64,000 bases of DNA, from contig MHBH01000087.1 of assembly GCA_001804805.1 (NCBI GenBank), positions 1 to 64,000 of the forward strand, in the 5' to 3' direction. The notes under the pieces were generated by a model. It saw nothing but the letters and a program-made list of their open reading frames with translations. It was not told the DNA's origin and did no database searches. The DNA comes from Lentisphaerae bacterium GWF2_49_21. GTDB taxonomy: Bacteria; Verrucomicrobiota; Lentisphaeria; Victivallales; GWF2-50-93. The translations under genes were made by a program, and so were the position numbers. Shown piece after piece: positions 35,185 through 43,460 of this stretch. Position 1 is the stretch's first letter; each line of letters opens with the position of its first letter.

Positions 35185-35762
35185 CTCATTTCCATTCTCC
35201 CGGCTGACATTTCGCTATGCGATAACTTGATATAATTCAAATATGCGTGGAATTATCGGGAGAATCAATAGGAGGGGATTTTGAAGTTAGCCATATGCGC
35301 CATACGCGACGGTTAGCCTCATTTTTTCTTTCAAAAAATTTTATTTTTATAGTATAAAAATTTAATGCTGCATGGTAAGAAGGTGTCAAGCCCTCGCCAT
35401 ATCAGCCGTAGCGGTGTAAAAGATAAATTTTCCCTATGAAAAAATAAAAGTTGTAGACTGTCGAGAAGCTGGCTCAATCGACGGATGGGTTGAAAAAAGT
35501 CAAGAAGGCCCAGTACCCCCTCCCCAGCCTCATTTCATCCTCTCTGCGAACGTCGCCGCGAACGCCTGGAAGCTGCAATAATCCGCAATCGCGATCTAGT
35601 TCCAATTCACGCTCGCCAGGTTTGTTGTTCGTGAAAATTAAGAAAAAGGGGACTTATCACTCTACCTATTATGCGACGTTAAGTTATGTTGATAATCAAC
35701 AAGTTAAGTGCGGCCTTTGAAATTTTTGAGTTATGACGGATAAATGTCGTGCGTGGCTTTTT
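35185..35762. other. Gene-free region between small and large terminase genes
   Basis: 578 bp without a convincing gene. It is AT-rich in the left half, with a perfect 8-bp AT hairpin at 35343-35361 (loop AGT) and a small palindrome GTTGATAATCAAC near 35688. The string GGTTAGCCTCATTT, also found at 69-82 near attL, occurs near 35311. On the plus strand GGAGGGGATT precedes a TTG-started 11-codon frame only. A packaging (pac/cos) site or a small RNA would be plausible here, but neither can be shown. Confidence 0.45.
35240..35268 (-). promoter_or_regulatory. Candidate leftward promoter before the terminase
   Basis: On the minus strand TTGATT (35263-35268) and CATATT (35240-35245) are separated by 17 bp, which fits a sigma70-type promoter about 55 bp before the terminase start. 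It may start the late transcript. A TATAAT at 35231-35236 on the plus strand lacks a -35 at good spacing. Confidence 0.4.
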
Positions 35763-36452
35763 TTAATTTTGGATCGTGGTATCCATTGGAATTTCCGCTG
35801 GAGACTGCGGCTGCGGCATAGGAGATTCAGCCTCATTCTCATAGACAAAATCCGCCGATTCAGCCTCAATATCGACCGATCGGGTGTTTTTCTGCCTGTC
35901 GAGCAATTGAGCTATGGTCTTTTCCCCCTCAATTCTCGTCTGTGTGAGCGTGGTTCCATCCTTATTCACCTGGAGGGAAAGAGCCGAGAGTATCGCGGGA
36001 TTCATCCCGAGACGAGTCTTGGCGTCGGCGCAGATCTTATACATTGTCGGCGTAAATTCGCTCGGGTGCAGCTTCCCTGCGCGGACCAGGCGATAGATAT
36101 TCTCGGCTGTGATGTCGAGGGCCCTGGACGCTTTCACGTCGGCTATCACTCCCAGGCATTGCGCTGCTATGGTCATTGCGTTGGCGACATTCGGATCGTC
36201 GAGCATCTCATAGGCCTTCGACTTCGAGAGCTTCAGCTGCCGGGCAATATCCTTCACGCCTTTTCCCTGGCTGCGCTTGAGGTAGAGAATAACGAATTTC
36301 CGTACCATCTCGGGAAGTTTGCTGAACTCGGCGCTATGGCTGATAATCTTCTGTTCCAGCTCGTGAAATTGCTTGTCTTCCTCTGTTTCAAAGAGTAATC
36401 CCTGTGTGTCGGCTATGAATATGGCTGCCTTCATGTCTTTGCTGTCTATCAT
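35763..36452 (-). CDS. Terminase small subunit-like HTH protein A, 229 aa
   Basis: I chose the ATG at 36452 because it overlaps the stop of the preceding gene (ATGA). A helix-turn-helix lies at about residues 60-90 (GKGVKDIARQLKLSKSKAYE), with helical flanks and an acidic, Pro-rich tail. Small terminase subunits combine an N-terminal HTH with an oligomerisation segment and an acidic tail, and sit before the large subunit, as here. The neighbouring 175-aa gene has the same layout (KAKVSLGRCYEL), so the two may be paralogues. Alternatively they are late regulators. Confidence 0.62.
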   Translation of the reverse strand: MIDSKDMKAAIFIADTQGLLFETEEDKQFHELEQKIISHSAEFSKLPEMVRKFVILYLKRSQGKGVKDIARQLKLSKSKAYEMLDDPNVANAMTIAAQCLGVIADVKASRALDITAENIYRLVRAGKLHPSEFTPTMYKICADAKTRLGMNPAILSALSLQVNKDGTTLTQTRIEGEKTIAQLLDRQKNTRSVDIEAESADFVYENEAESPMPQPQSPAEIPMDTTIQN

Positions 36453-36976
36453 AGCGCCTCCATGCTTTCTTTGACCTTCTGTATGCAGTCTGTGTCCGCG
36501 GGAATGTATCCATCGGCCAGGAGATAGCTCTGCCAGTTCAAGTTGACCAGGACAAGATCCCTGGGCGACAATTGATATTGTGTCTCGGCGCTGTGGCATA
36601 CGCGCAGCATATCCTTGGAGAGCTGCTTGATTTTGCCTGCCTGGATGAATTTCGCTATCTTCTCCGATGCCGCGTTGATATTCGCCTGGAGCTGCGCCTG
36701 GTTGCGTTCATGGAGGACGCGGCCCAGGATTGTCTGAGCGTCGCGGCAGGATGGATCCTTCACCAGCTCGTAGCAGCGGCCCAGGGAAACCTTGGCCTTT
36801 GCGGCGATCGCTGGCATTTTCTCGGTCCGGATGCAGGACACCAGGAAATAGGCGACGCGGCGCCGCTCTTCGGTGACGGCGGCATAATCCGGGAAGCGGA
36901 TGGAGACATGGTCGTCGATCTCCGCAAACTCCCGGTCGAGTTCATCTGGAATGAACAATAGTTCCTGCTTTTCCAT
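36449..36976 (-). CDS. Terminase small subunit-like HTH protein B, 175 aa
   Basis: Two starts are possible: TTG at 37000 and ATG at 36976; the ATG is preferred though neither has a strong ribosome binding site. The HTH-like segment is MPAIAAKAKVSLGRCYELVK, followed by helices (RDAQTILGRVLHERNQAQLQ). It shares layout with the following gene (HTH, then an Ile/Ala helix, then TMYKICADAKTRLG versus MLRVCHSAETQYQLS), which points to an old duplication. Both lie upstream of the large terminase with a 4-bp overlap between them. Confidence 0.6.
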   Translation of the reverse strand: MEKQELLFIPDELDREFAEIDDHVSIRFPDYAAVTEERRRVAYFLVSCIRTEKMPAIAAKAKVSLGRCYELVKDPSCRDAQTILGRVLHERNQAQLQANINAASEKIAKFIQAGKIKQLSKDMLRVCHSAETQYQLSPRDLVLVNLNWQSYLLADGYIPADTDCIQKVKESMEAL

Positions 36977-37051
36977 GCCAACAGGATAATACCTGGTCAA
37001 GTGATCTTCAATCTTTCTTATCCATCCAGAAATTGAAAAGTTCAGGGAAAT

Positions 37052-37102
37052 AAAAGGATATATACAAAAGGGTATATCCTATACCCTTTTATATATCTTT
37101 TT
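37052..37102. promoter_or_regulatory. Nested, mutually exclusive hairpins upstream of the HTH genes
   Basis: Perfect 10-bp arms AAAAGGGTAT (37066-37075) and ATACCCTTTT (37081-37090) have a 5-nt loop. An alternative hairpin pairs AGGATATA (37055-37062) with TATATCCT (37073-37080). An outer imperfect arm pair extends to about 37102. The two forms share bases, so only one can form at a time, as in attenuators. The region could also be an operator. Confidence 0.55.
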
Positions 37103-37214
37103 CCCATGGGAGTGAATTTTGAGTAATTTCAAAACGTGCCCAAAATCGCGCAAATGAGGCTGAAATTAAGGGTAAAACCAATTTTATTAGGGATGGAATT
37201 ATAATAAAATAAAG

Positions 37215-37239
37215 GCTCATAAAAGCTCAAGACGGCTCA
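37215..37239. repeat. Three GCTCA repeats at 10-bp spacing
   Basis: GCTCA occurs at 37215-37219, 37225-37229 and 37235-37239, each once per DNA turn, in the 322-bp gap between the 91-aa membrane gene and the HTH genes. In-phase direct repeats are typical of binding sites for a cooperative regulator. The protein that would bind is unknown. Confidence 0.4.
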
Positions 37240-37298
37240 AAATTACTGTACGTCCTTATATAATGGCGAGATTATTTGAGGAAATTTCAAAAGGTTGA

Positions 37299-37574
37299 TT
37301 ATTTATGTGTTTCTATTTCAGTCATGCCTGGTCTGTCCTGAAAGGATATAATCCAGGTCTTGCCGGTCATTTTGTCAAGTTTAAGGAAAAATGGATGCGA
37401 GTTAAGATAGCACACTGAATATCGCTGAGAGTTGAAACAATAAATCAAAGTCCCGCAGATTGCCAGGGTGATGATTATTTTAAGCAGCCATTCTCCTATG
37501 ACAAGAAACATTGCTTTCTTTTTCTCGCGGATATCCGCTGCTTGTGCAAACTCTCGCATTTTGTCAACATTCAT
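37299..37574 (-). CDS. Small membrane protein, 91 aa
   Basis: Residues 21-46 form a single hydrophobic membrane segment (AMFLVIGEWLLKIIITLAIC and onward to TLIYCF), flanked by a charged N-terminus and a polar C-terminus. It follows the repressor-like gene on the same strand, so it may be expressed from the prophage in the lysogen. Small membrane proteins in this place often act in superinfection exclusion; that is only an inference here. Confidence 0.55.
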   Translation of the reverse strand: MNVDKMREFAQAADIREKKKAMFLVIGEWLLKIIITLAICGTLIYCFNSQRYSVCYLNSHPFFLKLDKMTGKTWIISFQDRPGMTEIETHK

Positions 37575-37631
37575 ATTCAGCTCTTTATGTCAAAGTCCAG
37601 GATGCGGGCTTCGCGATTGGAAATTGAATCA

Positions 37632-38024
37632 TCAACTGCCAGGCATATTGGAAACCTTATCATGCCGTACTGATTTTTTTTTCAAAAGGTCGAATAACCC
37701 TGTGATGGTCTGATATACTTGCTTCTGGTCTCCAGGCTCAAGCTCCTTATAGTCCTTCACCATCTGGATTTCCAGCTTGGACAGATCCTTGCACAGGTCA
37801 ATACACTTCTCCTTGTGTGGCGACGGAATGTATTGCGGATCGACAAAGGGGCGGAGCTTCTCCCAGGTTGATATGTGCATATTCCTTACCCGCTTGTTCA
37901 GATATTTATAGATCAACTGCTTAGATACTCCGGTCGCCCTGGCAAACGCAGCATAGTTGCCCTGGTATTTCATATCCACGGCGGTCCTGACCAGTTCGCA
38001 AATTGTTTCAATGCTGTATTTCAC
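37632..38024 (-). CDS. Repressor-like HTH protein, 130 aa
   Basis: The start is GTG at 38024 with AAAGGAAAT upstream. The N-terminal helix-turn-helix (NYAAFARATGVSKQLIYKYL, residues 23-42) has the XRE-like layout. The C-terminal half is helical (SKLEIQMVKDYKELEPGDQK) and may dimerise. It faces the early genes across a 123-bp region with promoters in both directions, the usual arrangement of a lysogeny switch. It lacks the LexA/CI-type autocleavage domain, so induction must work in another way. Confidence 0.68.
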   Translation of the reverse strand: MKYSIETICELVRTAVDMKYQGNYAAFARATGVSKQLIYKYLNKRVRNMHISTWEKLRPFVDPQYIPSPHKEKCIDLCKDLSKLEIQMVKDYKELEPGDQKQVYQTITGLFDLLKKKSVRHDKVSNMPGS

Positions 38025-38046
38025 ATTTATTTCCTTTCACATCAAC

Positions 38047-38075
38047 ATCTTATCACAGAATACCAAAAAAGTCAA
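38047..38075 (-). promoter_or_regulatory. Leftward promoter of the repressor-like gene
   Basis: On the minus strand TTGACT (38070-38075) and TAAGAT (38047-38052) are 17 bp apart, a good sigma70-type match about 25 bp before the GTG start of the repressor-like gene. Confidence 0.6.
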
Positions 38076-38095
38076 ATATTTTACTAAAAATAGCC

Positions 38096-38124
38096 TTGAC
38101 AAGTAAACTCCATGCACCTATCTT
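38096..38124 (+). promoter_or_regulatory. Rightward early promoter
   Basis: A perfect -35 TTGACA (38096-38101) and TATCTT (38119-38124) are separated by 17 bp. The first early gene starts at 38148. It faces the leftward promoter, so a repressor bound between 38052 and 38096 could block both. Confidence 0.65.
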
Positions 38125-38147
38125 GAATTATAAAACAGGAGATTGGC

Positions 38148-38330
38148 ATGGCGAATAAATTAAAACAAGACAAGCAGGACGAAGAAAAAACCAAGACCCT
38201 CCACATAGGAGAATCAGTGCATGGAAGATTTAAAAACATTCTCCGCAAAAGCCAGAATTTGAATGGCACCGCAGAGGAAGTAATACTCGCCTACGTCGAA
38301 AAGCAGGAAAAAAATTTGCCGAAAAGGTAA
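38148..38330 (+). CDS. First early gene, small HTH/RHH-like protein, 60 aa
   Basis: Short, charged protein (KTLHIGESVHGRFKNILRKS) with a helical C-terminus (GTAEEVILAYVEKQEKN). The pattern of a short strand followed by two helices is like ribbon-helix-helix DNA-binding proteins, but the match is weak. It is the first gene behind the early promoter, with an AGGAG site 7 bases before ATG. Candidate early regulator (Cro-like position). Confidence 0.5.
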   Translation: MANKLKQDKQDEEKTKTLHIGESVHGRFKNILRKSQNLNGTAEEVILAYVEKQEKNLPKR

Positions 38331-38333
38331 ACT

Positions 38334-38594
38334 ATGGGCACCTATTATCCAGTTCCGCATGAGTTACAGGCCGAAGGCGGCTTCTGGATATTCTGCGTGT
38401 CCGCTTCCAAGGGACCGCTCGCAATCTTCAAGGAGATCAATTCAGGGGTATGCCGACTTTATTTCAAGTCGGATTTAGAAAAATCAAACAAAGGGGTGCA
38501 AGATGAAAATCAGAATCGAGGAGTACAAGGGGTTCGAGATCACCATGCAGGAGTTGGATTATTCCGGAGCGGTGAAATTCGAAGGAACAAGTAA
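38334..38594 (+). CDS. Small early protein, 86 aa, overlapping the next gene
   Basis: Residues 1-55 look protein-like (YYPVPHELQAEGGFWIFCVS). From about residue 58 the frame lies over the start of the 155-aa gene and its composition becomes odd (NQNRGVQGVRDHHAGVG), so the original stop may have been lost. It starts 3 bp after the previous stop. Function unknown. Confidence 0.35.
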   Translation: MGTYYPVPHELQAEGGFWIFCVSASKGPLAIFKEINSGVCRLYFKSDLEKSNKGVQDENQNRGVQGVRDHHAGVGLFRSGEIRRNK

Positions 38595-38970
38595 GGAAGA
38601 TGGATTTTCAATTATCGGGAGCCGTCCTTGTGATATAAGGGATAAAATCGACAAAAGAGTCAAAAAAAACTTCAAACGGATTAAAGCTCTCGTAGTTGGA
38701 CAAGACGGACCCGCGGGTTGCTTCAAGTCGTATGAGATAGAAATAACCTCCATTGCCAGCAAGGATGAATATTGGATTACTTACCTGGATGATGGACGCC
38801 GCTCAAAAATTGGCAGCCATATCTCACTTGTTAAAGACACGCCCGAGAATCGGGAGAAAATCATTAGGATTCTTGAAACAACTGGCACCATTAATGACTT
38901 AGTTGTTCAGAACACCGCGGCACGAAAAGCCTTGGCGCCTGTAAGCAATGACGAGATTTTTAACCAGTAG
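38503..38970 (+). CDS. Early protein of unknown function, 155 aa
   Basis: Starts with a good site (AAAGGGGTGCAAG before ATG). Mixed alpha/beta, lysine-rich (KIDKRVKKNFKRIKALVVGQ) with a central beta segment (SYEIEITSIASKDEYWITYL). No known motif. It is part of the early transcript between the first regulator and the DUF2786-like gene. A DNA- or protein-binding role is possible given its basic middle. Confidence 0.6.
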   Translation: MKIRIEEYKGFEITMQELDYSGAVKFEGTSKEDGFSIIGSRPCDIRDKIDKRVKKNFKRIKALVVGQDGPAGCFKSYEIEITSIASKDEYWITYLDDGRRSKIGSHISLVKDTPENREKIIRILETTGTINDLVVQNTAARKALAPVSNDEIFNQ

Positions 38971-38985
38971 AAAGGCGGTGCAGTC

Positions 38986-39495
38986 ATGATTGAAACCCTC
39001 AAAAAACTCAAGGAGCTTGCCGTCCGCGGGGCGCCAGGCGAACGCGAAAATGCAGCTAGAAAACTTCAAATTCTCATAGAGAAATATCGTATCAATCCCG
39101 ACGATCTTACCTTGGAGACAAAGGAGAAAATATGGTTCAAGTACAGCAAGAAATGGGAAAAGGATCTTATCTTCCAGGTGTATCGCATGGTTGCCGACTT
39201 TACGGCAGATATTCCTTATTCCAGGATCAGAGGCAAAAAAGAAATAGGGATTATGCTTACCCGCTCCGAACACCAGGAGATTCTTTTCCTGTACTCCGAG
39301 TATTCCAAGGACTATCGCAAACAGCTGAAGAATTTCTATCACGCATATTGCATTAGCAATGGGATTTATTCTCAATCAAGCTCGTCCAGCACTAGGAAAT
39401 ATACTCCGAAAGAATTGGAAGAGCTGCGCGAAATTGCCCGCATGTCTTCAATGATTCCCAAGAAAGAAATAATCAAACTCCGCCTAACAGCATAA
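38986..39495 (+). CDS. DUF2786-like early protein, 169 aa
   Basis: The N-terminus (ETLKKLKELAVRGAPGEREN, then AARKLQILIEKYRINPDDL) matches the DUF2786 pattern, in which a helix rich in Leu and Lys, a Gly/Pro turn and AAxxxAxxLxxKYxI follow each other. The middle (VYRMVADFTADIPYSRIRGK) resembles the second part found in phage members of that family. Such proteins are common in phage early regions, with unknown role. AAAGGCGGTGCAGTC precedes the start. Confidence 0.65.
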   Translation: MIETLKKLKELAVRGAPGERENAARKLQILIEKYRINPDDLTLETKEKIWFKYSKKWEKDLIFQVYRMVADFTADIPYSRIRGKKEIGIMLTRSEHQEILFLYSEYSKDYRKQLKNFYHAYCISNGIYSQSSSSSTRKYTPKELEELREIARMSSMIPKKEIIKLRLTA

Positions 39496-39509
39496 AAGGA
39501 GATTTATCT

Positions 39510-39662
39510 ATGAAAAAAACAAAATCAATTCCTATCTACTTCACGTATCTCGAATTGTTGCTTTTAAAAAGGGAGGCTAAAAGAGAAGGTGTTTCACTGA
39601 ATAAGTTGCTTAGCCTGTCCCTCAATGCCTTGATTAAAAGCAAGAAGGCGGTGAAAAAATGA
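39510..39662 (+). CDS. 50-aa ribbon-helix-helix-like protein
   Basis: Short gene with a clear site (AAAAGGAGATTTATCT before ATG). The sequence (SIPIYFTYLELLLLKREAKR, then EGVSLNKLLSLSLNALI) has the strand-helix-helix pattern of ribbon-helix-helix regulators. Its stop overlaps the next gene start by 4 bp, and that gene also begins with a similar pattern, so the two may work together at the replication origin. Confidence 0.65.
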   Translation: MKKTKSIPIYFTYLELLLLKREAKREGVSLNKLLSLSLNALIKSKKAVKK

Positions 39663-40147
39663 TTGTTCTCCGCACTCGCGTTTCTGACGACCTGGGCGAA
39701 AAGGTAAGACTCAAGGCAGTTGCCCAGGGAATTTCAATCGCTGCCTTGCTTCGTAGTATGATTATCACAAATATAGGCAGGACCTTCTCGAAGAAGTACA
39801 CCGACTTCGAAAATATCCTATCCTATCTCAACCGCAAGGCCGCTCTCCCGCGTAAATTCTTCAACACCGCTAACAACACCGCACCGATCGAAATACTCCT
39901 GGAGAAGTACAAGGAAAGCGAAATCCGCAAGGTGATCGACGTGGCCGTCGCCAGGAAGTTCACTAGGGACCAGCTCAAGCCTGAGAATCTTTTCGCTCCC
40001 GAAGTGTTCGAGCCGCTTCTTGAAGCTCCCAGGCCCGAAAAAAAATCACAAAAGGCCGCGAAGGATGAATACTCGTCGCTGCCTCCCGATGTCGTCCGGG
40101 CCAGGGCCCAGGCTGAAAAGGATTCGTTTTTATTCAAGGACCTTTAA
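39659..40147 (+). CDS. Replication initiation/helicase-loader-like protein (Phg_2220_C type), 162 aa
   Basis: The N-terminal 40 residues (VLRTRVSDDLGEKVRLKAVA, then GISIAALLRSMII) resemble a ribbon-helix-helix domain. Residues 50-120 (NILSYLNRKAALPRKFFNTA, then IEILLEKYKESEIRKVIDVA, then LKPENLFAPEVFEPLLEA) match the conserved phage C-terminal domain Phg_2220_C found in phage replication O-like proteins. The next genes are DnaB and DnaG, which supports a role in loading the helicase at the phage origin. Confidence 0.72.
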   Translation: MIVLRTRVSDDLGEKVRLKAVAQGISIAALLRSMIITNIGRTFSKKYTDFENILSYLNRKAALPRKFFNTANNTAPIEILLEKYKESEIRKVIDVAVARKFTRDQLKPENLFAPEVFEPLLEAPRPEKKSQKAAKDEYSSLPPDVVRARAQAEKDSFLFKDL

Positions 40148-40172
40148 TCTTTTTACATAAGCAATTTCCATA

Positions 40173-41543
40173 ATGGACAACCTCCGCAACGTCGAGCTTG
40201 AAAATAAAGTATTAGGAACGATCATGGCGCACCCTGAAAAGGCGGTGATCGCCATTTATCTCATGGGCAGCTTCTGGACCGCGGCCTGGACCGAGCCGGG
40301 CCTGAAAGCGATCGCCGGGGCCGTCTACGACCTGGCGAAAAACAAACTTCTCCCGGACAGATACACCGTCGAGCAGAAACTTCAGTTCTCGGACCAGGCG
40401 CAATTCTCTCCGGAGATTGAAAAGGTGATGGCCTTCGCCGAGACTTCCGAGATCCTGGACAACCGCGTCAAGCTCCTGGTCCAGCTTACGAGCATGAGGC
40501 TTTCCCACTTGGATTTCAACCAGGCCAACGAGCTTATCAAGGCCGGGAAGTTCGACGATTTCTCAAAACACAAGGATAAGATTAGACAGAATCTGGCTGG
40601 CAGGAGTGTCGCGGCCTTCGGACTCGCGATAAGCGCAGAAGAGGCCTGCTCCGACTGCGTCAAGGCCCTGGAAACTCGTATGTCTCACCCCGGCATGACG
40701 GGTATTCCAACGGGTATCCACTCTATTGATACCGCGACACTCGGCCTCCAGTTCGGCATGATGAACATACTGGCTGCGAGGCCTTCCCATGGCAAGACGG
40801 CCTTGGCCGCGCAGATAGCCGTCCATGCCGCGGCGTTCGGTTTCCCGGTCCTGTATTTCTCCCATGAAATGCTTTACCGGCAGATATTCATGAGGATGAT
40901 CTGCAACCGGGCCGAACTGGACACCAGGCTGGCTCAAAACGGCAAATTCAATTCGGGCTCGTTCGATCGCTACAAGGAGTCCGCCTCTGCAATCTCAAAA
41001 CTTCCTATAACTATCATTGACGATCCTTCTATCTCCCCTCAAAACTGCTGCGACTTCCTCCGTTATCACGCTTCCAAGCACGATAAACAGGGCCTTGTCA
41101 TGGTGGATTACTTCCAGCTGGAGTCAATTCCCGGCTTCCGCGGACAGCGTCCCGAGGAAATAGCGGAGATCTCGAAGCTCTGGCGGTCTACTCTCAAGGA
41201 GATCGGCTGGTCCTCCCTCATGGTGGCCCAGCTGAACCGCAATTCATCAAACAAACCTCCCCAGCTCGCCGATCTCAAGGGCTCCGGCTCCCTTGAACAG
41301 GATGCCCATACCGTCATGCTGCTGTACCGTCCAGGACATGAACTGCCCGATAAGCCGGCCAATCGTGCCGAGCTGTCCATGCCTAAAAACCGTGACGGCA
41401 ATCTTACCAGGGACATTCTCCACTTCCGCGGATACTGCCAGAAATTCGAAGCATGGAGCGATTATAACCACGTCAACAGGACCTACGCGGAAATGCAGTC
41501 CGCCGAGGAACAAGAAAGATCCAACCAGGAGACAAAATCATGA
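40173..41543 (+). CDS. dnaB: Replicative DNA helicase DnaB, 456 aa
   Basis: An N-terminal helical domain (residues 1-110) is followed by a linker and a RecA-like motor. Walker A is ARPSHGKT at 202-209, Walker B is GLVMVDYFQL at 307-316 (D312), and the segment SSLMVAQLNRNS is the usual DnaB motif with the sensor Gln. It unwinds DNA at the phage fork as a hexamer. The stop overlaps the primase start by 4 bp, so helicase and primase are made together. Confidence 0.93.
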   Translation: MDNLRNVELENKVLGTIMAHPEKAVIAIYLMGSFWTAAWTEPGLKAIAGAVYDLAKNKLLPDRYTVEQKLQFSDQAQFSPEIEKVMAFAETSEILDNRVKLLVQLTSMRLSHLDFNQANELIKAGKFDDFSKHKDKIRQNLAGRSVAAFGLAISAEEACSDCVKALETRMSHPGMTGIPTGIHSIDTATLGLQFGMMNILAARPSHGKTALAAQIAVHAAAFGFPVLYFSHEMLYRQIFMRMICNRAELDTRLAQNGKFNSGSFDRYKESASAISKLPITIIDDPSISPQNCCDFLRYHASKHDKQGLVMVDYFQLESIPGFRGQRPEEIAEISKLWRSTLKEIGWSSLMVAQLNRNSSNKPPQLADLKGSGSLEQDAHTVMLLYRPGHELPDKPANRAELSMPKNRDGNLTRDILHFRGYCQKFEAWSDYNHVNRTYAEMQSAEEQERSNQETKS

Positions 41544-43228
41544 TCACCAACGAAAATCAAATCAAGGACAGCGCCGACATACTCTCGATCGTGTCCCGCC
41601 GGGTCCCTATAAAGCAGCGCGGCGCCCAGTACAAGGGCCTATGTCCTTTCCACCAGGAGAAGACACCGAGTTTTACGGTCACGCCTGCTAAAAAGATGTT
41701 CCATTGCTTCGGCTGCAACATCGGAGGCGACGCGATCAAATTCGTGATGAACTACGAGAACAAGACTTATCCCGAGGCCCTGGAGATCGTCGCAGCTGAA
41801 AGCAGCGTCATAGTCGAATACGACAAAAGCGCGGTGCCCGAGCCGGGAATACCCCGCCAGAATCTTTATGAGGCCTGCGCCATAGCCACAAGCATATATG
41901 CTCTCGAATTGCAGGATCCTAAAAATAAGAAGGCAATTGATTATCTTTATTCCCGCGGCTTCACGGATCCGCTGATCGAGAAGTTCCAGCTCGGTTATTC
42001 AAGAGGTTATTGTCTTGCGGAGCGTGTTGGCAACAAGGAGGCCATGCTGGAGGCCGGTATCCTGGGCAAGCCGGATCCGGATTCAAAGAACCAGGATCTC
42101 TACGATCCTCTTGCCGGGCGCGTGATTATCCCGCTGTTAGATTCCCTGGGGAGGATAGTCGGTTTCACCGGTCGCAAACTTCCAGGCGGCAGCGACGAGA
42201 CGGCAAAATACAAGAACACCAGGGAGACAAAGATTTTCCAGAAGGGACAAATCCTGTACGGCTATAAATTCGCCCAGGAAATGCTCCGCACTGCAAGAAA
42301 GGAGGTCAAACGGGATCTGTATATACTTGAAGGTCAATTGAAGGCTGCCGCGGCCCTGGTCGCCGGTTTCGCCGGGGTGGCTCCGGGCGGGACGGCGTTC
42401 ACGGCCCGGCAGGCCGCTCTCGTTGACTATCTCAATCCCGAGACCGTCTACATTGTCCCGGATCCGGACCCAGCCGGGATCCATTCCGCCATCAAGACAG
42501 CCTGCGAGCTTCGCAACCTGGAGCTGAACGTCAAGATAGCCTCCCTGGTCATTCCGGACCAGTGCGAATTGCAGGGGAAGATTGACACCGACGATCTCAT
42601 GGCCGCGGGCCTCCCGGTCCAGTTCGAGCATACGGACCTGGTCGAATGGCTCTTGGTCACCCTCTGCTCGAAGCCTTTCAATTCCCCTGACAGCGTCCAC
42701 AAGATTACCGAGTCAATCCTGCCGGTGATATTCGCCCATCCTAACCCGCTTATCCGTGACGCTGAAATAAATCTCCTGTCGAATCTCTCCGGGACGTCCT
42801 CTATTACCCTGGCGAAGTACAAGCCCGGACCGGCGCCGGCAGCTGCAACATCTTCCGCACAGACGGCGCAGATCATAACGTCCCTTACCCCTGGATGTTA
42901 TCTCTGCGCCGCTCTTCTCCAGCAGCCGATCGACAATCTCATATCGAAGAACACCGGGGACCTATGGTATCAGATGTGGATCGACTGGACGCAGATCCCG
43001 CTCCCGCTGCTCAAATGGCTGCGGAGGATCGCCATGGTACATAAACATGCGGCCTACTACAAGATCCCGGTCGTGTCCGCCATCGAGAAATGCTGTCCGG
43101 CTGATTCGCCCCAGCTCAACTACTGGCTGGCCCTGCCTGAAATCGAAGTCGCCTCCCTGGACCTTATCAACAAGCTCCAGCTGGAAGCTATCAAATATTC
43201 AAAGGAAAACAAGGAGAAACCATCATGA
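41540..43228 (+). CDS. dnaG: DNA primase DnaG-like, 562 aa
   Basis: The zinc-binding domain is complete: C35, H38, C56 and C59 in CPFHQEKTPSFTVTP and FHCFGC. The RNA polymerase/Toprim core has the acidic motif ILEGQLKAAAALVAG near residue 264 and VPDPDPAGIHSA near 308. The C-terminal 150 residues are helical and replace the helicase-binding domain of cellular DnaG. It makes primers for phage replication with the DnaB encoded just upstream (4-bp overlap). One of the dispersed TGCGA-N3-TCGCA sites lies in it at 42503. Confidence 0.92.
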   Translation: MITNENQIKDSADILSIVSRRVPIKQRGAQYKGLCPFHQEKTPSFTVTPAKKMFHCFGCNIGGDAIKFVMNYENKTYPEALEIVAAESSVIVEYDKSAVPEPGIPRQNLYEACAIATSIYALELQDPKNKKAIDYLYSRGFTDPLIEKFQLGYSRGYCLAERVGNKEAMLEAGILGKPDPDSKNQDLYDPLAGRVIIPLLDSLGRIVGFTGRKLPGGSDETAKYKNTRETKIFQKGQILYGYKFAQEMLRTARKEVKRDLYILEGQLKAAAALVAGFAGVAPGGTAFTARQAALVDYLNPETVYIVPDPDPAGIHSAIKTACELRNLELNVKIASLVIPDQCELQGKIDTDDLMAAGLPVQFEHTDLVEWLLVTLCSKPFNSPDSVHKITESILPVIFAHPNPLIRDAEINLLSNLSGTSSITLAKYKPGPAPAAATSSAQTAQIITSLTPGCYLCAALLQQPIDNLISKNTGDLWYQMWIDWTQIPLPLLKWLRRIAMVHKHAAYYKIPVVSAIEKCCPADSPQLNYWLALPEIEVASLDLINKLQLEAIKYSKENKEKPS

Positions 43229-43458
43229 AGATTCTTACGGTTGAAGTTGACGCCGTCGCGGTGAACTGCCGTGTTAGCAATGCCGAGATCATCGAGACGA
43301 CAAAATTCGACATGCCGGAGAAGGCGCTTATTTCACTCGTCGCCGAAACTGCGGTCCTGAACGTCCGCGAGTCGATCGCCGCCAGGACCAACGTGCCCTA
43401 CACGGCGATAGCGGTCAAGAAGCTGAGTATTAAAAACATTCATATAAGGGAGGAATGA
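43225..43458 (+). CDS. Small protein of the replication operon, 77 aa
   Basis: Starts 4 bp inside the primase stop and ends in a 4-bp overlap (ATGA) with a possible start of the next gene. Compact alpha/beta (ILTVEVDAVAVNCRVSNAEI, then ISLVAETAVLNVRESIAA). No known family. Its tight coupling to the primase suggests a replication or recombination accessory role. Confidence 0.6.
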   Translation: MKILTVEVDAVAVNCRVSNAEIIETTKFDMPEKALISLVAETAVLNVRESIAARTNVPYTAIAVKKLSIKNIHIREE

Positions 43459-43460
43459 CT

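Noticed and set aside
35490-35720. 76-codon plus-strand frame in the gap between terminase genes
   Set aside because: No ribosome binding site, low-complexity Ser/Arg product; not supported as a gene.
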